64,000 nucleotides of DNA, from contig CAWFYS010000009.1 in assembly GCA_963820075.1 (NCBI GenBank), positions 1-64,000 of the forward strand, read 5' to 3'. The notes beneath the pieces are model-generated. The model was not told the DNA's origin. It searched no databases and saw only the letters and a program-made list of their open reading frames with translations. Below are positions 1-10,291 of the stretch, piece after piece. Position 1 is the first letter of the stretch. Each line of letters opens with the position of its first letter. Source of the stretch: Kumtagia sp963820075. GTDB lineage: Bacteria; Pseudomonadota; Alphaproteobacteria; Rhizobiales; Rhizobiaceae. Both the position numbers and the translations under genes were made by a program.

Positions 1-279
1 CGGATTGTCGATGATATAGACCTTCGGCATCGGCAGGCCGGCGCGTGCGGCAAGATCGCGCACGATGCCGTAATATTCCGGCGCGCTGCGCTCATCCACC
101 TCGACGGCATGGTGCATTCTCAGCACCATCTTGTCGGCGTTCCAGTAGCTGAACAGATTCATGGCAGCGGCGATCAGGAAGGCGATCATCATGCCGCCCG
201 AACCGCCGATCAGGTAGCCCACTCCCATGAACAGCGCTGTCATAAGCGCCAGGAGCATCGCCGTCCGCATCACATTCAT
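1..279 (-). CDS. htpX: HtpX membrane zinc metalloprotease, N-terminal 93 residues (cut by window edge)
   Basis: M48-family inner-membrane protease that degrades damaged membrane proteins alongside FtsH. The visible start MNVMRTAMLLALMTALF is followed by two hydrophobic segments (about residues 5-22 and 27-47), then YWNADKMVLRMHHAVEVDE and GLPMPKVYIIDNP, which is the conserved HtpX N-terminus. The HExxH zinc site lies beyond the window edge. The ATG at 279 gives the family's usual start; an in-frame ATG at 270 is possible. The divergent neighbour is an SDHAF4-like gene. Confidence 0.9.
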   Translation of the reverse strand, partial: MNVMRTAMLLALMTALFMGVGYLIGGSGGMMIAFLIAAAMNLFSYWNADKMVLRMHHAVEVDERSAPEYYGIVRDLAARAGLPMPKVYIIDNP

Positions 280-380
280 CAAAAACCCTCATGGCCTTCC
301 CGGTGGTCGATCCCGCCGAAACCCTGCTATATGATGGGGAATACAGGCGTTTGTTTCAATGATTTCCGACGGAGACGGGA

Positions 381-743
381 ATGAGCCGGACAGCCGAAGA
401 AAAGACCCAAGACACTCCCGCGGCCGAACCGCGGACTCCGGGCAGGAAACTCGCCGCCGCGGCCAGGCGCGCGCTCGCCGAAGCGGAGGCCCGCCGCGCC
501 GGACAGGAGGCGCGTGTGGCCGCGATGCCGCGCGAACTGGGCGGGCGCGGCGGCCAGGAGCCGGTTCGCTATGGCGACTGGGAACACAAGGAACTGGAAG
601 CGCCTTCGTACGCCTTGCCCGTCGAGGAACGTCGGAGACCCGACGTGGGGGAGCGCCCGGAACCGAACCGGCACTGTTGCGTTGTAGGCGAAAATTTCGC
701 CCAACATCGAAGAGGTACCCATGCTCATCAGGCTCGGCTATGA
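381..743 (+). CDS. DUF1674 / SDHAF4-like succinate dehydrogenase assembly factor, altered C-terminus
   Basis: Residues 1-50 are Ala/Arg-rich, followed by RELGGRGGQEPVRYGDWE, the signature of the DUF1674 family; its eukaryotic members (SDHAF4) help assemble succinate dehydrogenase. Family proteins normally stop a few residues after GDWE, usually in -SDF. Here the frame runs on for more than 50 atypical residues and overlaps the next gene at 721. A frameshift or local sequence error just after about 585 is likely, so the true end is uncertain. Start ATG 381 follows a GACGGG purine run. Confidence 0.7.
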   Translation: MSRTAEEKTQDTPAAEPRTPGRKLAAAARRALAEAEARRAGQEARVAAMPRELGGRGGQEPVRYGDWEHKELEAPSYALPVEERRRPDVGERPEPNRHCCVVGENFAQHRRGTHAHQARL

Positions 744-1589
744 AATTGCGATCAGCTGCGCTCAGCCGACTCCGGGTAATCTCCCTTCTCGAAGTCCACA
801 AGGACCGCCAAGAGGACATCAAGCGCCAGACCAAGGCGTTGGCTCCGCCGGTGCCCATCAGCGTCTATGACGACCTTTTCGGCAATACCTGCCGCCGCTT
901 TACCGCCCCGGAAGGAGGCGTGCGAATCCTCTACGACGCGATTGTTCAGGACAGCGGCGAGCCCGAACAGGCCAATTTTCTGGCGCGCGAGACACCGGTC
1001 GAGGAACTCCCCGACGACGCGATCGTCTATCTGCTCGGCAGCCGCTATTGCGAGACCGATCATATGATGGGCGTGGCCCGCAGCTCTTCGGTCATCTCCC
1101 GCCGGGCTGGGCCAGGGTCCAGGCGATCGTCGACTATGGTGCATAACCGGCTTTCCTTCGGCTATGGCTATGCCCGCGCCACCCGCACGGCCGCGCCAGG
1201 CGCATGACGAACGGGTCGGCGTATGCCGCGATTTCGCGCATCTCGCCATCACGTTGTGCCGCTGCATGAACATACCGGCGCGCTACGTGAACGGGCTATC
1301 GCTACATCGGCGTTCCGCCCGACCCCGCGCCCATGGACTTCAACGCCGACTCAAGTCTATCTCGACGGAAAGTGGTACACATTCGACCCGCGCCACAACA
1401 TGCCGCGCATTGGCCGCGTCGTGATCGCGCGCGGGCGCGACGCGACCGACATTCCGCTGCTGCACAGTTTCGGTCCGCATTCGCTGTCGACGTTCAAGGT
1501 CTGGACTTACGAGGAAAACAACCCGGCGGACGAATTCTCCGCTGGTCGGCGACATCGACCGCACGGTTGGTGCGAGCGTGCTGGCCTGA
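721..1589 (+). CDS. transglutaminase-like cysteine protease family protein, multiply frameshifted
   Basis: Read across frames, the product begins MLIRLGYEIAISCAQPTP and continues with YDDLFGNTCRRF, VHNRLSFGYGYARATRTA, ERVGVCRDFAHLAITLCRC, IPARYVNGY, DGKWYTFDPRHNMPRIG and FGPHSLSTFKVWTYEE. This is the bacterial transglutaminase-like fold: Cys in GVCRDFAH, His in DPRHN, plus a downstream Asp. It is probably a cytosolic peptidase or amidase of unknown substrate. Shifts are needed near 772, 1078, 1137, 1200, 1300, 1350 and 1545. I infer sequence error rather than decay because each segment is well conserved. The stop TGA is at 1587. Confidence 0.75.
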
Positions 1590-1634
1590 CAACCGCTCGC
1601 GGGGCTCCGTTCGGGATCGGGCGGAACCCCACAC

Positions 1635-1661
1635 AAAAAACCCCGCCGAAGCGGGGTTTTT
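1635..1661. terminator. bidirectional Rho-independent terminator
   Basis: The inverted repeat ACCCCGC-CGAA-GCGGGGT is flanked by A-rich sequence on the left and T-rich on the right. It lies between the converging transglutaminase-like gene and rpmE, so it can terminate both. Confidence 0.85.
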
Positions 1662-1682
1662 CGAACGGGACAAGTCCGAAAA

Positions 1683-1905
1683 TTACATGCCGAGGCCTTC
1701 GTAGCGCTTCTTGAACTTCGACAGACGGCCGCCGCGATCAAGCAGGGTCTGCTGACCGCCGGTCCAGGCCGGATGGGTGGTCGGGTCGATGTCGAGGTTC
1801 ATCGTGTCGCCCTCCTTGCCCCAGGTCGAGCGCGTCATATACTCGGTGCCGTCGGTCATGACGACCTTGATGGTAGTGGTAGTCGGGATGGATCTTGTCT
1901 TTCAT
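1683..1905 (-). CDS. rpmE: 50S ribosomal protein L31 (type without the zinc Cys motif), one frameshift
   Basis: MKDKIHPDYH, then after a one-base shift TIKVVMTDGTEY, TRSTWGKEGDTMNLDIDP, THPAWTGGQQTLLD and KFKKRYEGLGM. This is full-length alphaproteobacterial L31 of about 73 residues. The span is 223 nt, one base more than 74 codons, and the extra base lies in a CACTACCAT context near 1880. L31 sits on the central protuberance of the large subunit and bridges to the small subunit. Conservation on both sides of the shift points to a sequencing error. Confidence 0.92.
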
Positions 1906-2068
1906 CGCTATCGTCCTGGCTGGCTAGGGCACGCGCCTGCGGCGATGCGCCCACTGTCAAAATGAATGAAGCCGCAGCTATTGGACGGCCACGGCTACAA
2001 AAACGGTCGGCGGGCCTATACACCAGCCGGAATTAAATCACAAGGCCGCGCTGTCCGGAAGGAATTCG

Positions 2069-3862
2069 ATGGACGACACGAAAAGGCGCTCGCTGAAGCC
2101 GCTGAGGCGGCTCGCGCCTTACGTCATGCGCTATCGCGTGATCGCGCTGGGCGCCGCTGTGTCGCTGGTCGTCGCCGCAGCGACGACGCTGACCTTGCCG
2201 TTGGCCGTGCGCCGCATGATCGACCATGGTTTCTCGTCGTCGGATTCCGCCTTCATCAGCCAATTATTTCGCGATGCTGGTGGTGATCGCGGCGGTCCTG
2301 GCCGCAGCTTCGGCTGCGCGCTACTATTTCGTCATCACGCTCGGCGAGCGCGTCGTCGCCGACTTCCGGCGCGATGTTTTCTGCGCATGTCACGACGTTG
2401 TCGCCGGGCTTCTTCGACAGGGTGCAGTCCGGCGAAATCGTGTCGCGGCTGACCGCCGACACCACGCAGATCAAGTCGGCCGTCGGCGCGACCGCGTCGG
2501 TGGCGCTGCGCAATGCCATCCTCGGCATCGGCGCGCTTGCCATGATGGTATTCACCAGTCCGAAGCTCTCCGGCCTGGTCATCGTCGCCATTCCCGTCAT
2601 CGTGCTGCCGCTGGTCGCCTTCGGCCGCTCGGTGCGCCGCAAGTCGCGCCTGGCGCAGGACACGCTTGCGGAGGCCTCCGCCTATGCCAGCGAGCAGATC
2701 GGCGCGATCCGTACGCTGCAGGCCTTCACCAACGAAAAGCTCGCCACGAGCCGCTTTGACCGGTGCGGTCGAGGCGGCGTTTCAAGCGGCGCGATCGTCG
2801 GTGCTCGCCCGTGCGCTGCTGACCTTCTTCGCCATCTTCACGATCTTTCGCTCGGTCGTCGCGGTTCTGTGGTTCGGCTCGCGCGATGTGCTGAGCGGCG
2901 TGATGTCGCCCGGCACGCTCGGCCAGTTCCTGCTCTATTCGGTGTTCTGCGGCAGGCGCTCTTGGCGCGCTGTCCGAGGTCTGGGGCGAACTCAGCCAGG
3001 CGGCGGCGCGGCGGAGCGGCTCACCGAACTGCTCGCCGAAATGCCTGCCGTCTCGAAGCCCGCCCCACCAGACCATTGCCGGCAAAGCCGCTCGGCGCGG
3101 TCGAGTTCCGCAAACGTGTCCTTCACCTACCCGTCACGGCCCGATCTGCCGGCGCTGCACAATCTGAGCTTTTCGCGTGAGACCGGGTGAGAAGGTCGCG
3201 CTTGTCGGTCCGTCCGGCGCCGGCAAAGAGCACGATCTTTTCGCTGATCCTGCGCTTCTACGATCCGCAATCCGGAACCGTGCTGGTTGATGGCGTCGAT
3301 GTCGCAAATGCCGACCCGGCGGACGATCCGCGGCTCGCACCGCGATCGTACCGCAGGATGTGACGATCTTCGCGGCGTCGGCCAAGGACAATATCGGCTT
3401 CGGCAAACCGGGCGCCAGCGATGAAGGCAATCGAAGCCGCCGCCCGCGACGCCTTTGCCGACGACTTCATCCGCAGGCTGCCCGACGGGATACGACGCGG
3501 AGGTCGGCGAACGCGGCGTCACACTCTCCGGCGGCCAGCGCCAGCGCATCGCGATCGCCCGCGCCATCCTGCGCGACGCGCCGATCCTGCTGCTCGACGA
3601 GGCCACATCGGCGCTCGACGCCGAGAGCGAGAGCGCCGTGCAGACCGCGCTTGAGCGGCTGATGCAAGGGCGCACGAGCATCGTCATCGCGCATCGCCTG
3701 GCAACGGTGCTCAAGGCCGACCGCATCCTCGTCATGGACGAAGGCCGCATCGTCGAGGAAGGCACTCATAAAAGCCTCGTCGCCAAGGGCGGCCTCTACG
3801 CTCGGCTGGCAGAGTTGCAGTTCGCCGACGGCAAGGCGGCATTCAGCGTGGCGGCTGAGTAG
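2069..3862 (+). CDS. MsbA-type ABC exporter (fused permease and ATPase), multiply frameshifted
   Basis: About 600 codons. The N-terminal half is a six-helix exporter domain (LRRLAPYVMRYRVIALGAAV, RYYFVITLGERVVADFRRDV, GEIVSRLTADTTQIKSAVG). The C-terminal half is an ATPase with Walker A VGPSGAGKST, Q-loop VPQDVTIF, ABC signature LSGGQRQRIAIARA, Walker B ILLLDEATSALDAES and switch HRLATV. It is a homodimeric inner-membrane exporter of the lipid/multidrug (MsbA-LmrA) class, substrate unknown. Single-base shifts occur near 2260, 2370, 2755, 2955, 3060, 3110, 3175, 3230, 3335, 3420 and 3490. The Walker A shift is an extra G in GGCAAAGAGC. Start ATG 2069 follows GGAAGGAATTCG. Confidence 0.85.
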
Positions 3863-5449
3863 GGCGTAGCCGCTAGCGGCCTCACTAGCCGACATTGCCG
3901 TCCATAGCGGGCCTTCAGATGGTCGACGCAATGGCCGCGTTCAGTTCTTCTCGGTCGCCGCCGCGGCGGCGATCCGGCGTCTGACCATGCGTGAGCCCTG
4001 CGACAATGTGTTCGGCGGCGCCAAGCCGTTGGCGGCGAAAGCTGCTGATGTCGGCCTCGAACGCCGGGCGCTCGCGCGCATACGCGGCCGCGTGGTGCGC
4101 CGCCATCCATGGGCAGCTGTAAGACGGGGTTTGGCCGAAAGGCGCCGCCCGGCCGGTGAACAAGCTGGCTGGGCTGGCGACGGAAATCGCCAGCGTCGAC
4201 AGGCCTGATCGTCGGCGATCTTGGCATGCGCGACGTCGCCGGTCTGTCCGGCGCGGCTAGGCGCCTCGCGACAGGCCACCGCTTCAATCTGCGAAGCGCT
4301 GAATGCCGTGCCGCGTAGGTGGCTTCGTCGGCGTAACGCGGTCAAGCCGCGTCGGATCGTGCAGGACGTGTGCAGGCTGCGTCTACGTCCGGCTTTCGCC
4401 GCGATGCCGCGCGGATCGGCAGCGCCCAGCGCCAGAAGGCGGCGTCGCGGCCGAACGGCATTTCGACGAACAGGCTCGTGAGCGTTCGGATCGCGATGCC
4501 GCGCGCCCTGCCGAAGCGGCCATGCGGCCATGCGCTTCGCGAGGTTCTGCGCATACCGTGCATGGCCGGTCGCCTGCAGCACGAGCCTGCAGCGCGGGCA
4601 GAAAGCCACGAGGTCCGGTACGCGGGCGATGCGAGTCGATGGGCGACCCCGCCGCTGAACGGATGATTGCACGCAAGGCTGCGGTTTGAGATCGAAGCCG
4701 ACCGCACGATGGCGAGCGATGTTCGCGCTGTGTGCCGATGGCGTCATCTGCGCGGACGCGGCGACTCGGCGTTCCCAGCCGCTGCTGCTGCGCGGCGATC
4801 GGCCTCGCGCACGAAAGCGGAGAAAGGCCTGCAGCTCGCATAAGATCGGCGCGATGTCCACCTGGCGGTTGCCGAGGGCGTATTGTCCATGTGCGTCGAA
4901 GGGACCGAGCCTGTGCGCGTCGGCGCGCAGCGCCGGCGCCGCCGGACATGATAATGGCGTCGGCGTCGCGGCAGGAGCTGCGCCCGAACGTTGCTGGGAC
5001 GTAGCGCGCGGCAAAGCTGTTCGGCGCGCAATAGCGTCAGGCTGAACACGAGGAATTCGCTGCAGCAGAGTGCTGTTGGAGAATTGGACGGAATGCGCAC
5101 GGTGCGTCTGATCCTCGTCGTGCCGCGAGCAACGGCGGTGTCCAGCCAGTCGGCGATGTCCGGCGCGGTCGCGTGGCGATGATCATTCGGCGGAACTCAA
5201 GCGGCAACGGCGCGCGTTTCCGCCGCCGGCGACGCTATGGCGTCGCCCGTCGGCACCGAGAATTGCCAGCGCGTGTTCCAGCGCCTCCAGCCTGCGACAT
5301 GTTTCGTCAGTTTCGCAAGGACATTGATAATCTGTTTTCAAGGGGTCTTGACAGCCAGTCCTCGCGACCGCCGCAAGCCCCGCCGTCAGCTCTTGCGAAA
5401 GCGCTTTCAACCGGCAAAATGCAGTTGGGGCAGGTAATTGGGAGGAACG
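3863..5449. other. 1.6 kb stretch with no gene I can assign
   Basis: High-GC and apparently once coding, but no frame holds a recognisable protein. The best fragments are on the minus strand and switch frame: one ending near 3920 (around RERPAFEADISSFRRQRLG), one near 4650-4350 (NHPFSGG, then SLFVEMPFGRDAAFWRWALP) and one near 4905 (GQYALGNRQVDIAPILCELQ). The pattern is consistent with one minus-strand gene broken by many shifts, like its neighbours, but I cannot name a family. Confidence 0.4.
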
Positions 5450-5786
5450 ATGGTCGCCGGCATTCTGATCGCGGTGGTGGCCTTGCTCCACCTCTATTTC
5501 ATGTATCTTGAAATGATAATCTTGCACACGCCGGCCGGCCGCAAGGCGTTCAAGCTCAAGCCGCAATTCGCAGCGGCGTCGAAGAGGTTTGCCGCCAGCG
5601 AGGGCGTCTATAACGGCTTTCTGGCGGCCGGCCTGATCTGGACTTTATCTCGGCGGCGCCGGATTTGAGGTGAAGACTTTCTTCCTGATCTGCGTCGTCA
5701 TCGCCGGCCTGTTCGGCGGCGCGACGGTCGCGCGCAAGATCCTGACGTGCAGCGCTGCCGGCCGCCGCCGCCTGTCGCCTGTCTAG
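5450..5786 (+). CDS. DUF1304 small membrane protein, one or two frameshifts
   Basis: MVAGILIAVVALLHLYFMYL starts the first membrane segment, followed by EMIILHTPAGRKAF, ASEGVYNGFLAAGLIW and, after a one-base shift near 5645, FFLICVVIAGLFGGATVARK. This is the DUF1304 pattern: about 115-120 residues, four helices, function unknown. The end (TAG at 5784) may also be out of frame, since the last 12 residues are Arg-rich and unlike the family. A GGAGGAACG ribosome-binding region precedes ATG 5450. Confidence 0.75.
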
Positions 5787-5807
5787 CGGTGAGCCAAGCG
5801 ACGCCTT

Positions 5808-6839
5808 TCAGCGCTCGGTCAGCTTCAGCTCGATACGCCGGTTGCGGTTGCGCGCCTCCTCGGTATCGGCGGGATCGAGCGGCTGATATTCGCCGAAGCC
5901 GGCCGCCACCAGCCGATTGGCCGGCACGCCGTTTTCGATCAGGAACTTCACCACCGAGGTCGCGCGCGCCGAGGAGAGTTCCCAATTGTCGCGGTAGCGG
6001 CCGGCGCCGGAAAGCGGCCGGTTGTCGGTGTGACCGTCGACACGCAAGGACCCAGTTGATCTCCGGCGGAATTTCCTTCGCCAGTTCGATCAGCGCCTGC
6101 GCCAGCTTCGCCATTTCGACGCGGCCCGCATCGTTGATCTCATCGGAGCCGACCGGGAACAACACTTCCGACTGGAACACGAAGCGGTCGCCGACGATGC
6201 GGATGTTTTCGCGGTCCGACAGGATTTCGCGCAGCCGCCCGAAGAAAGTCGGACCGGTAGCGGTTGAGTTCCTGCACGCGCTGGGCAAGCGCCACATTGA
6301 GCCGCCGGCCGAGATCCGCGATCTTGGTGTTGGATTCGCGGTCGCGCGATTTCGGATGCGTCGAGCGACGTCTCCAGCGCGCCGATCTGCTTGCGCAGCG
6401 CCGCGATCTGCTGGTTGAGAAGTTCGACCTGGCTGAGCGCCTGCTGGCTGATCTGGCGCTGCGAATTGAGTTCGCCCGAAAGCGTACCGATCTGCTCGGC
6501 CTCGGCGCCGGCGCCGGCGCCACGATCGAGCAACTGCTGCAGGCGCGATCGCTCGGTTTCGGCCGCTTCAGCGAGGCCTGCAGGATTGGCGAGCTGGTCC
6601 TGCGCATCCTGGGTATTCGTCTTTTCCAGCGCCAGAAGCTGCGTCAGCTCGTTGATCTGCGAGTTCAGGCGGTTCAGCACCTCGTCCTTGCCGGAGATTT
6701 CGCGGCTGAGCAGGAACTGCGCCAGCACGAACACCGACAGCAGGAACATGATGGCGAGCAGCAGGGTCGAAAGTGCATCGACGAAGCCCGGCCAGTAGTC
6801 GATGCGGCGGTCGCCGCGGCGAGCCCGCGCCAGCGCCAT
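5808..6839 (-). CDS. MotB/OmpA-like peptidoglycan-binding inner-membrane protein, frameshifted
   Basis: One N-terminal membrane helix (FVDALSTLLLAIMFLLSVFV) is followed by a coiled coil rich in Gln/Leu (about residues 50-190) and a C-terminal OmpA/MotB domain with DGHTDNRPLSG, SSARATSVVKFLI and RNRNRRIELKL. The partner at 6841 encodes a MotA/ExbB-like protein and ends 1 nt before this start, so the two should form an ion-driven envelope complex of the MotAB/TolQR type. They are not obviously flagellar because no flagellar genes are near. Shifts lie near 6350, 6255 and 6050. Confidence 0.82.
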
Positions 6840-6840
6840 G

Positions 6841-7857
6841 TCAGTTCCGCTCCCGCTGCTTCAGCGCTTCGGCAATACGGTCGAGCGTCGTGCGCAGCGC
6901 CTTCTGCTCCTGCGACTGCGCTTCCACCCAGTCGCGCATGATCTGCTGTTCGTTGCGCATGTTCTTGACCAGGCCGGAAATGCCGTCCGCCAGATTGGCC
7001 ATGGCAGTCGCGACGCGCGGATTGGAACCGCCATTCTCCTGCAGGACGCGCAACCGTTCGCCGAGTGCCTTCAACTCGTCGGAGGCGTCGGGCGCGGCGT
7101 GGCCGCGACTGACGATGTCTCGAGGAAAGATCGGTGACCGAGGACAGCCAGTTTTCGAGCTCGGTGTAGAAGCGGGTTTGCGCGCGCCCCGCCTGAAGGT
7201 CGAGAAAGCCGAGTATCAGCGATCCGGAAAGGCCGAACAGCGACGACGAGAACGCCGTGCCCATGCCCGAAAGCGGCGCCGAAGGCCGGACTTCAGCGCA
7301 TTCGAGCACCGCCGACGCGTCACCCGTGCCCGGATCGAGCGACTGGATCGTGTCGCCGATCGAGCCGATCGTATTCAGCAGGCCCCAGAATGTACCGAGC
7401 AGACCGAGGAATACCAGCAGGCCGACCAGGTAGCGCGACACATCGCGGCTCTCATCCAGGCGGGTGGCGATCGAGTCCAGCATGGTGCGCATCGAACTGG
7501 TCGACAGCGCCATCGTGGCGGAGCGGCTGAGCAGCGCCTTCATCGGCGCCAGCAGTACCGGATCGTTCGCCTCCGATCCGGCGCGGAAGGAGTTGACCCA
7601 GCGCACTTCGCGAAAAAGCCGCGGCACCTGGCCGAAGGCAAGCAGAATGCCGACCAGCAGCACGCCGGCGATCAGGCCGTTGAGGCCGGGATTGGTGGAG
7701 AAGGCCGAAGTGATCTGCCGGGTCAGGATCGCCGCGATGAAGCCGACGATCGCCAGGAAGACCAGCATCGAGAACAGAAAGACCTGCGGACTGGAGAGCT
7801 TGTACGGGTCGTAGCCGTCCGTCGTCTCGCCAGCCTCAAATTATTCAAGAACGACAT
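6841..7857 (-). CDS. MotA/ExbB-like proton-channel protein, two frameshifts
   Basis: MSFLNN, then EAGETTDGYDPYKLSSPQ, two hydrophobic segments (VFLFSMLVFLAIVGFIAAIL and GLNGLIAGVLLVGILLAF), a cytoplasmic region and a conserved pair of helices around LVGLLVFLGLLGTFWGLLNT and LSGMGTAFSSSLFGLSGSLI. The latter matches the MotA/TolQ/ExbB channel core. The C-terminus (MKALGERLRVLQENGG to ALKQRERN) lies in another frame after a shift near 7120. The first shift is a lost T in AATAATTT near 7843. It works with the OmpA-like gene just downstream. Confidence 0.82.
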
Positions 7858-8011
7858 CAGCGCCCCGAATCCGTGGCCGCCATTTCCATGCGCGGGAGTT
7901 TAAACGGAAATGCGACAAAATTGAAAGACGCGGCGGGAGCACAAACGGACACCGCGCCCGCGCGGTCGCAATCGGCGGGCGGCGTCCGTTTGTTGCCAAT
8001 CGCGAACTTGC

Positions 8012-8716
8012 CTAAGCGGCCATCGACAGACGGTCGATGACCAGACAGTCCACCATGGCGGCGAGATGCAGGCCCGCGCCGGTCACCACAAAGCCATGCC
8101 AGGCGGCGGAGTGGAAACGCAGTTGCTGCCAGAGGTAAAACACCACGCCGCAAGAATAGGCGATCCCCCCGGCGACGATCAGCCAGATCGTGGTTTCCGC
8201 CAGCGTTTCGGCCATCGCGCCCGACACGGCCACCCCGCTCCAGCCGATGGCAAGGTAGACGAAGACCGCCAGCCGGTCGAAGCGCCCCGGCAGGAAGATT
8301 TTTGCCGCAATGCCAAGCAGGGCCGCGCCCCAGATGACCAGGGCCATCGTGCCGGCCAGGGCATGATCGTCGAGTTGCGCCAGAAGCGGCGTATAGGTGC
8401 CGGCGATCAGCAGATAGATCGCCGCGTGGTCGAGGCGCCTCAACATCCACTTCGTCGGCGAAATCGGCCAGAGATTATAGGCGAACGAGATCGAAAGGAG
8501 CGCGAGCAGCGACGCGACATACAACAGCGTGGCCACGAATTCCCACGGCCCCGTGCGGAACGCGGCGAAGGCCAGCAGGGTCGAGCCCACCGGGATCGCC
8601 ATGGCGAGACCGATTCCGTGCACGACGCCGTCGGCGATCAATTCACCCCTCGAATAGGTGAACCGTCCGCGAAAGGGTATGTGGGAAGAATCGCTTCGCC
8701 CGCTCATCGCTGTCAT
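8012..8716 (-). CDS. trhA: hemolysin III family (TrhA/PAQR) membrane protein
   Basis: 234 residues with seven hydrophobic segments. The family landmarks are GELIADGVVHGIGLAMAIPV (first conserved His), LLSISFAYNLWP, LRRLDHAAIYLLIAGTYTP (second His) and WHGFVVTGAGLHLAAMVDC (C-terminal His pair), the putative zinc ligands shared with eukaryotic PAQR receptors. Bacterial members affect membrane lipid homeostasis; the name hemolysin is historical. Start ATG 8716; an ATG at 8707 is also in frame. Confidence 0.9.
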   Translation of the reverse strand: MTAMSGRSDSSHIPFRGRFTYSRGELIADGVVHGIGLAMAIPVGSTLLAFAAFRTGPWEFVATLLYVASLLALLSISFAYNLWPISPTKWMLRRLDHAAIYLLIAGTYTPLLAQLDDHALAGTMALVIWGAALLGIAAKIFLPGRFDRLAVFVYLAIGWSGVAVSGAMAETLAETTIWLIVAGGIAYSCGVVFYLWQQLRFHSAAWHGFVVTGAGLHLAAMVDCLVIDRLSMAA

Positions 8717-8804
8717 GCCCGCCGTCGCTGTCCCCTCGGCGACTCCCGTCGGACAACTTCAGCACGCCGGCCCGCAAGCTGGCAAGTAGACAAAAGGATT
8801 GCGG

Positions 8805-9605
8805 TCAGTTTGATGAGACCGGCTTCTTCAGCGTCTTTAGCAGCGCCCGGTGGATCGTCTCGTTGCCGGCGACGATCGAATGGTTGTCGAACATGCCCTG
8901 CTCGCCGTGCCGGTCGGAGACGAAGCCGCCCGCCTCGCGGATCAGTAGGATGCCGGCGGCGATGTCCCACGGCTTGAGCAGGTCTTCCCAGAAGCCGTCG
9001 AGCCGCCCCGCCGCCAGATAGGCGAGGTCGAGCGCGGCCGAGCCAAGACGGCGGATGCCGGCGACCTCGCCCATCACATTGCGCAGTTCGACCAGATAGT
9101 TGCCGTGATGGCCGAGGCCGAGATGCGGCACGCCGGTGCCGATCACGGTATCCGACAGCTTCGTGCGCGCGGCGACCCGCAGGCGGCGGTCGTTGAGGAA
9201 GGCGCCGCCGCCGCGCTCGGCGGTGTAGAGCTCGTCCATCGCCGGATTGTAGATCACGCCGGCGACGATCTGGCCTTGCCGTTCGAGCGCGATCGAAATG
9301 GCGAAGATCGGCAGGCCGTGCAGGAAATTCGTCGTGCCGTCGAGCGGATCGACGATCCAGCGATGCTGGTCGTCGTCGCCCTCAACGTCGCCGCGTTCCT
9401 CCATCAGGAAGCCGTAGCCCGGCCGCGCTTTCGACAGTTCGGCGAAAACGATGTCCTCGGCCTTGCGGTCGGCCTGGCTGACGAAATCCGCCGGCCCCTT
9501 CAGCGAGACCTGCAGGTTCTGGACCTCGCCGAAGTCGCGCGACAGCGAGCGGCCGGCCTTCATGGCGGCCTGAACCATCACATTGAGGAGTGCGGAACGT
9601 GCCAT
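8805..9605 (-). CDS. suhB: inositol-1-monophosphatase family protein
   Basis: 266 residues with the lithium-sensitive phosphatase motifs: metal site I MEERGD, DPLDGTTNF (metal-binding Asp and catalytic Thr) and the second metal motif KPWDIAAGILLIREAGG. It hydrolyses inositol phosphates and related sugar phosphates. In many proteobacteria SuhB also acts in rRNA antitermination. It is complete, with family-typical length, and lies 13 nt upstream of efp on the same strand order (efp, then suhB). Confidence 0.92.
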   Translation of the reverse strand: MARSALLNVMVQAAMKAGRSLSRDFGEVQNLQVSLKGPADFVSQADRKAEDIVFAELSKARPGYGFLMEERGDVEGDDDQHRWIVDPLDGTTNFLHGLPIFAISIALERQGQIVAGVIYNPAMDELYTAERGGGAFLNDRRLRVAARTKLSDTVIGTGVPHLGLGHHGNYLVELRNVMGEVAGIRRLGSAALDLAYLAAGRLDGFWEDLLKPWDIAAGILLIREAGGFVSDRHGEQGMFDNHSIVAGNETIHRALLKTLKKPVSSN

Positions 9606-9618
9606 ATCGATGCTCGGG

Positions 9619-10187
9619 TCAGTCTGCGCGGCGCAGATAGGTCAGTTCGGTGGTATCGACGAGGATTTTTTCACCAGCCTGGATGAAGGGCGGCACCAGA
9701 ACGCGGATGCCGTTTTCCAGCACGGCCGGCTTGTAGGACGAAGCGGCCGTCTGGCCCTTCACCACCGGATCGGCCTCGGTGATGGTCAGCACCACCTGGT
9801 CGGGCAGCGAAATGCCGATCGGCCGTTCCTCATAAAGCTCAACGGTAACCATCATGCCGTCCTGCAGGAAGGCGGCGCGGTCGCCGACGAAGTCCTTCTG
9901 CGAGTTCGAGTTGCTCGTAGCTCTCGGTATCCATGAACACCAGCGCGTCGCCCTGCTCGTAGAGAAAGGAGAAATCCTTGTGTTCGAGGCGGATCCTCTC
10001 GACCGTCTCGGCCGAGCGGAAGCGCTCGTTGAGCTTGGTGCCGTTGATCAGGTTCTTCAGTTCGACCTGATTGTAGGCGCCGCCCTTGCCGGGCTTCACC
10101 GTATTGGTCTTCACCGCGACCCAAAGGCCGTCCTCGATGCTCGATGACGTCACCCGGACGGATTTCGTTGCCGTTTATCTTGGCCAT
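9619..10187 (-). CDS. efp: elongation factor P, two frameshifts
   Basis: MAKINGNEIRPGDVIEH, then LWVAVKTNTVKPGKGGAYNQ (the modified-lysine loop in a PGKGG context), VELKNLINGTKLNERFRS, LVFMDTESYEQLE, then DGMMVTVELYEERPIGISLP and GEKILVDTTELTYLRRAD. Three domains of EF-P are present, about 189 residues. EF-P relieves ribosome stalling at polyproline. Shifts near 10145 and 9900 interrupt an otherwise complete protein; the span is 569 nt, one short of 190 codons. Confidence 0.92.
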
Positions 10188-10291
10188 CTTCTGTTGTTTC
10201 CGGAGAAAGGAATGGCGCCGCGTGGCGGATTTCGCGCTCCCAAGACCACAAAACGCATCAGGAGGCAAGAGAGCGGCAAGACGGGTCCCGA

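Noticed and set aside
3941..5014. A 357-codon minus frame in the unassigned region
   Set aside because: Very rich in Arg, Ala, Ser and Pro, with few acidic residues. The protein-like fragments sit in several different frames, so this single frame is not a gene as it stands.
6841..7857. Flagellar stator genes motA/motB
   Set aside because: The fold is MotA/MotB-like, but there are no other flagellar genes, and the long coiled coil of the partner fits a general envelope complex better. I left the gene symbols empty.
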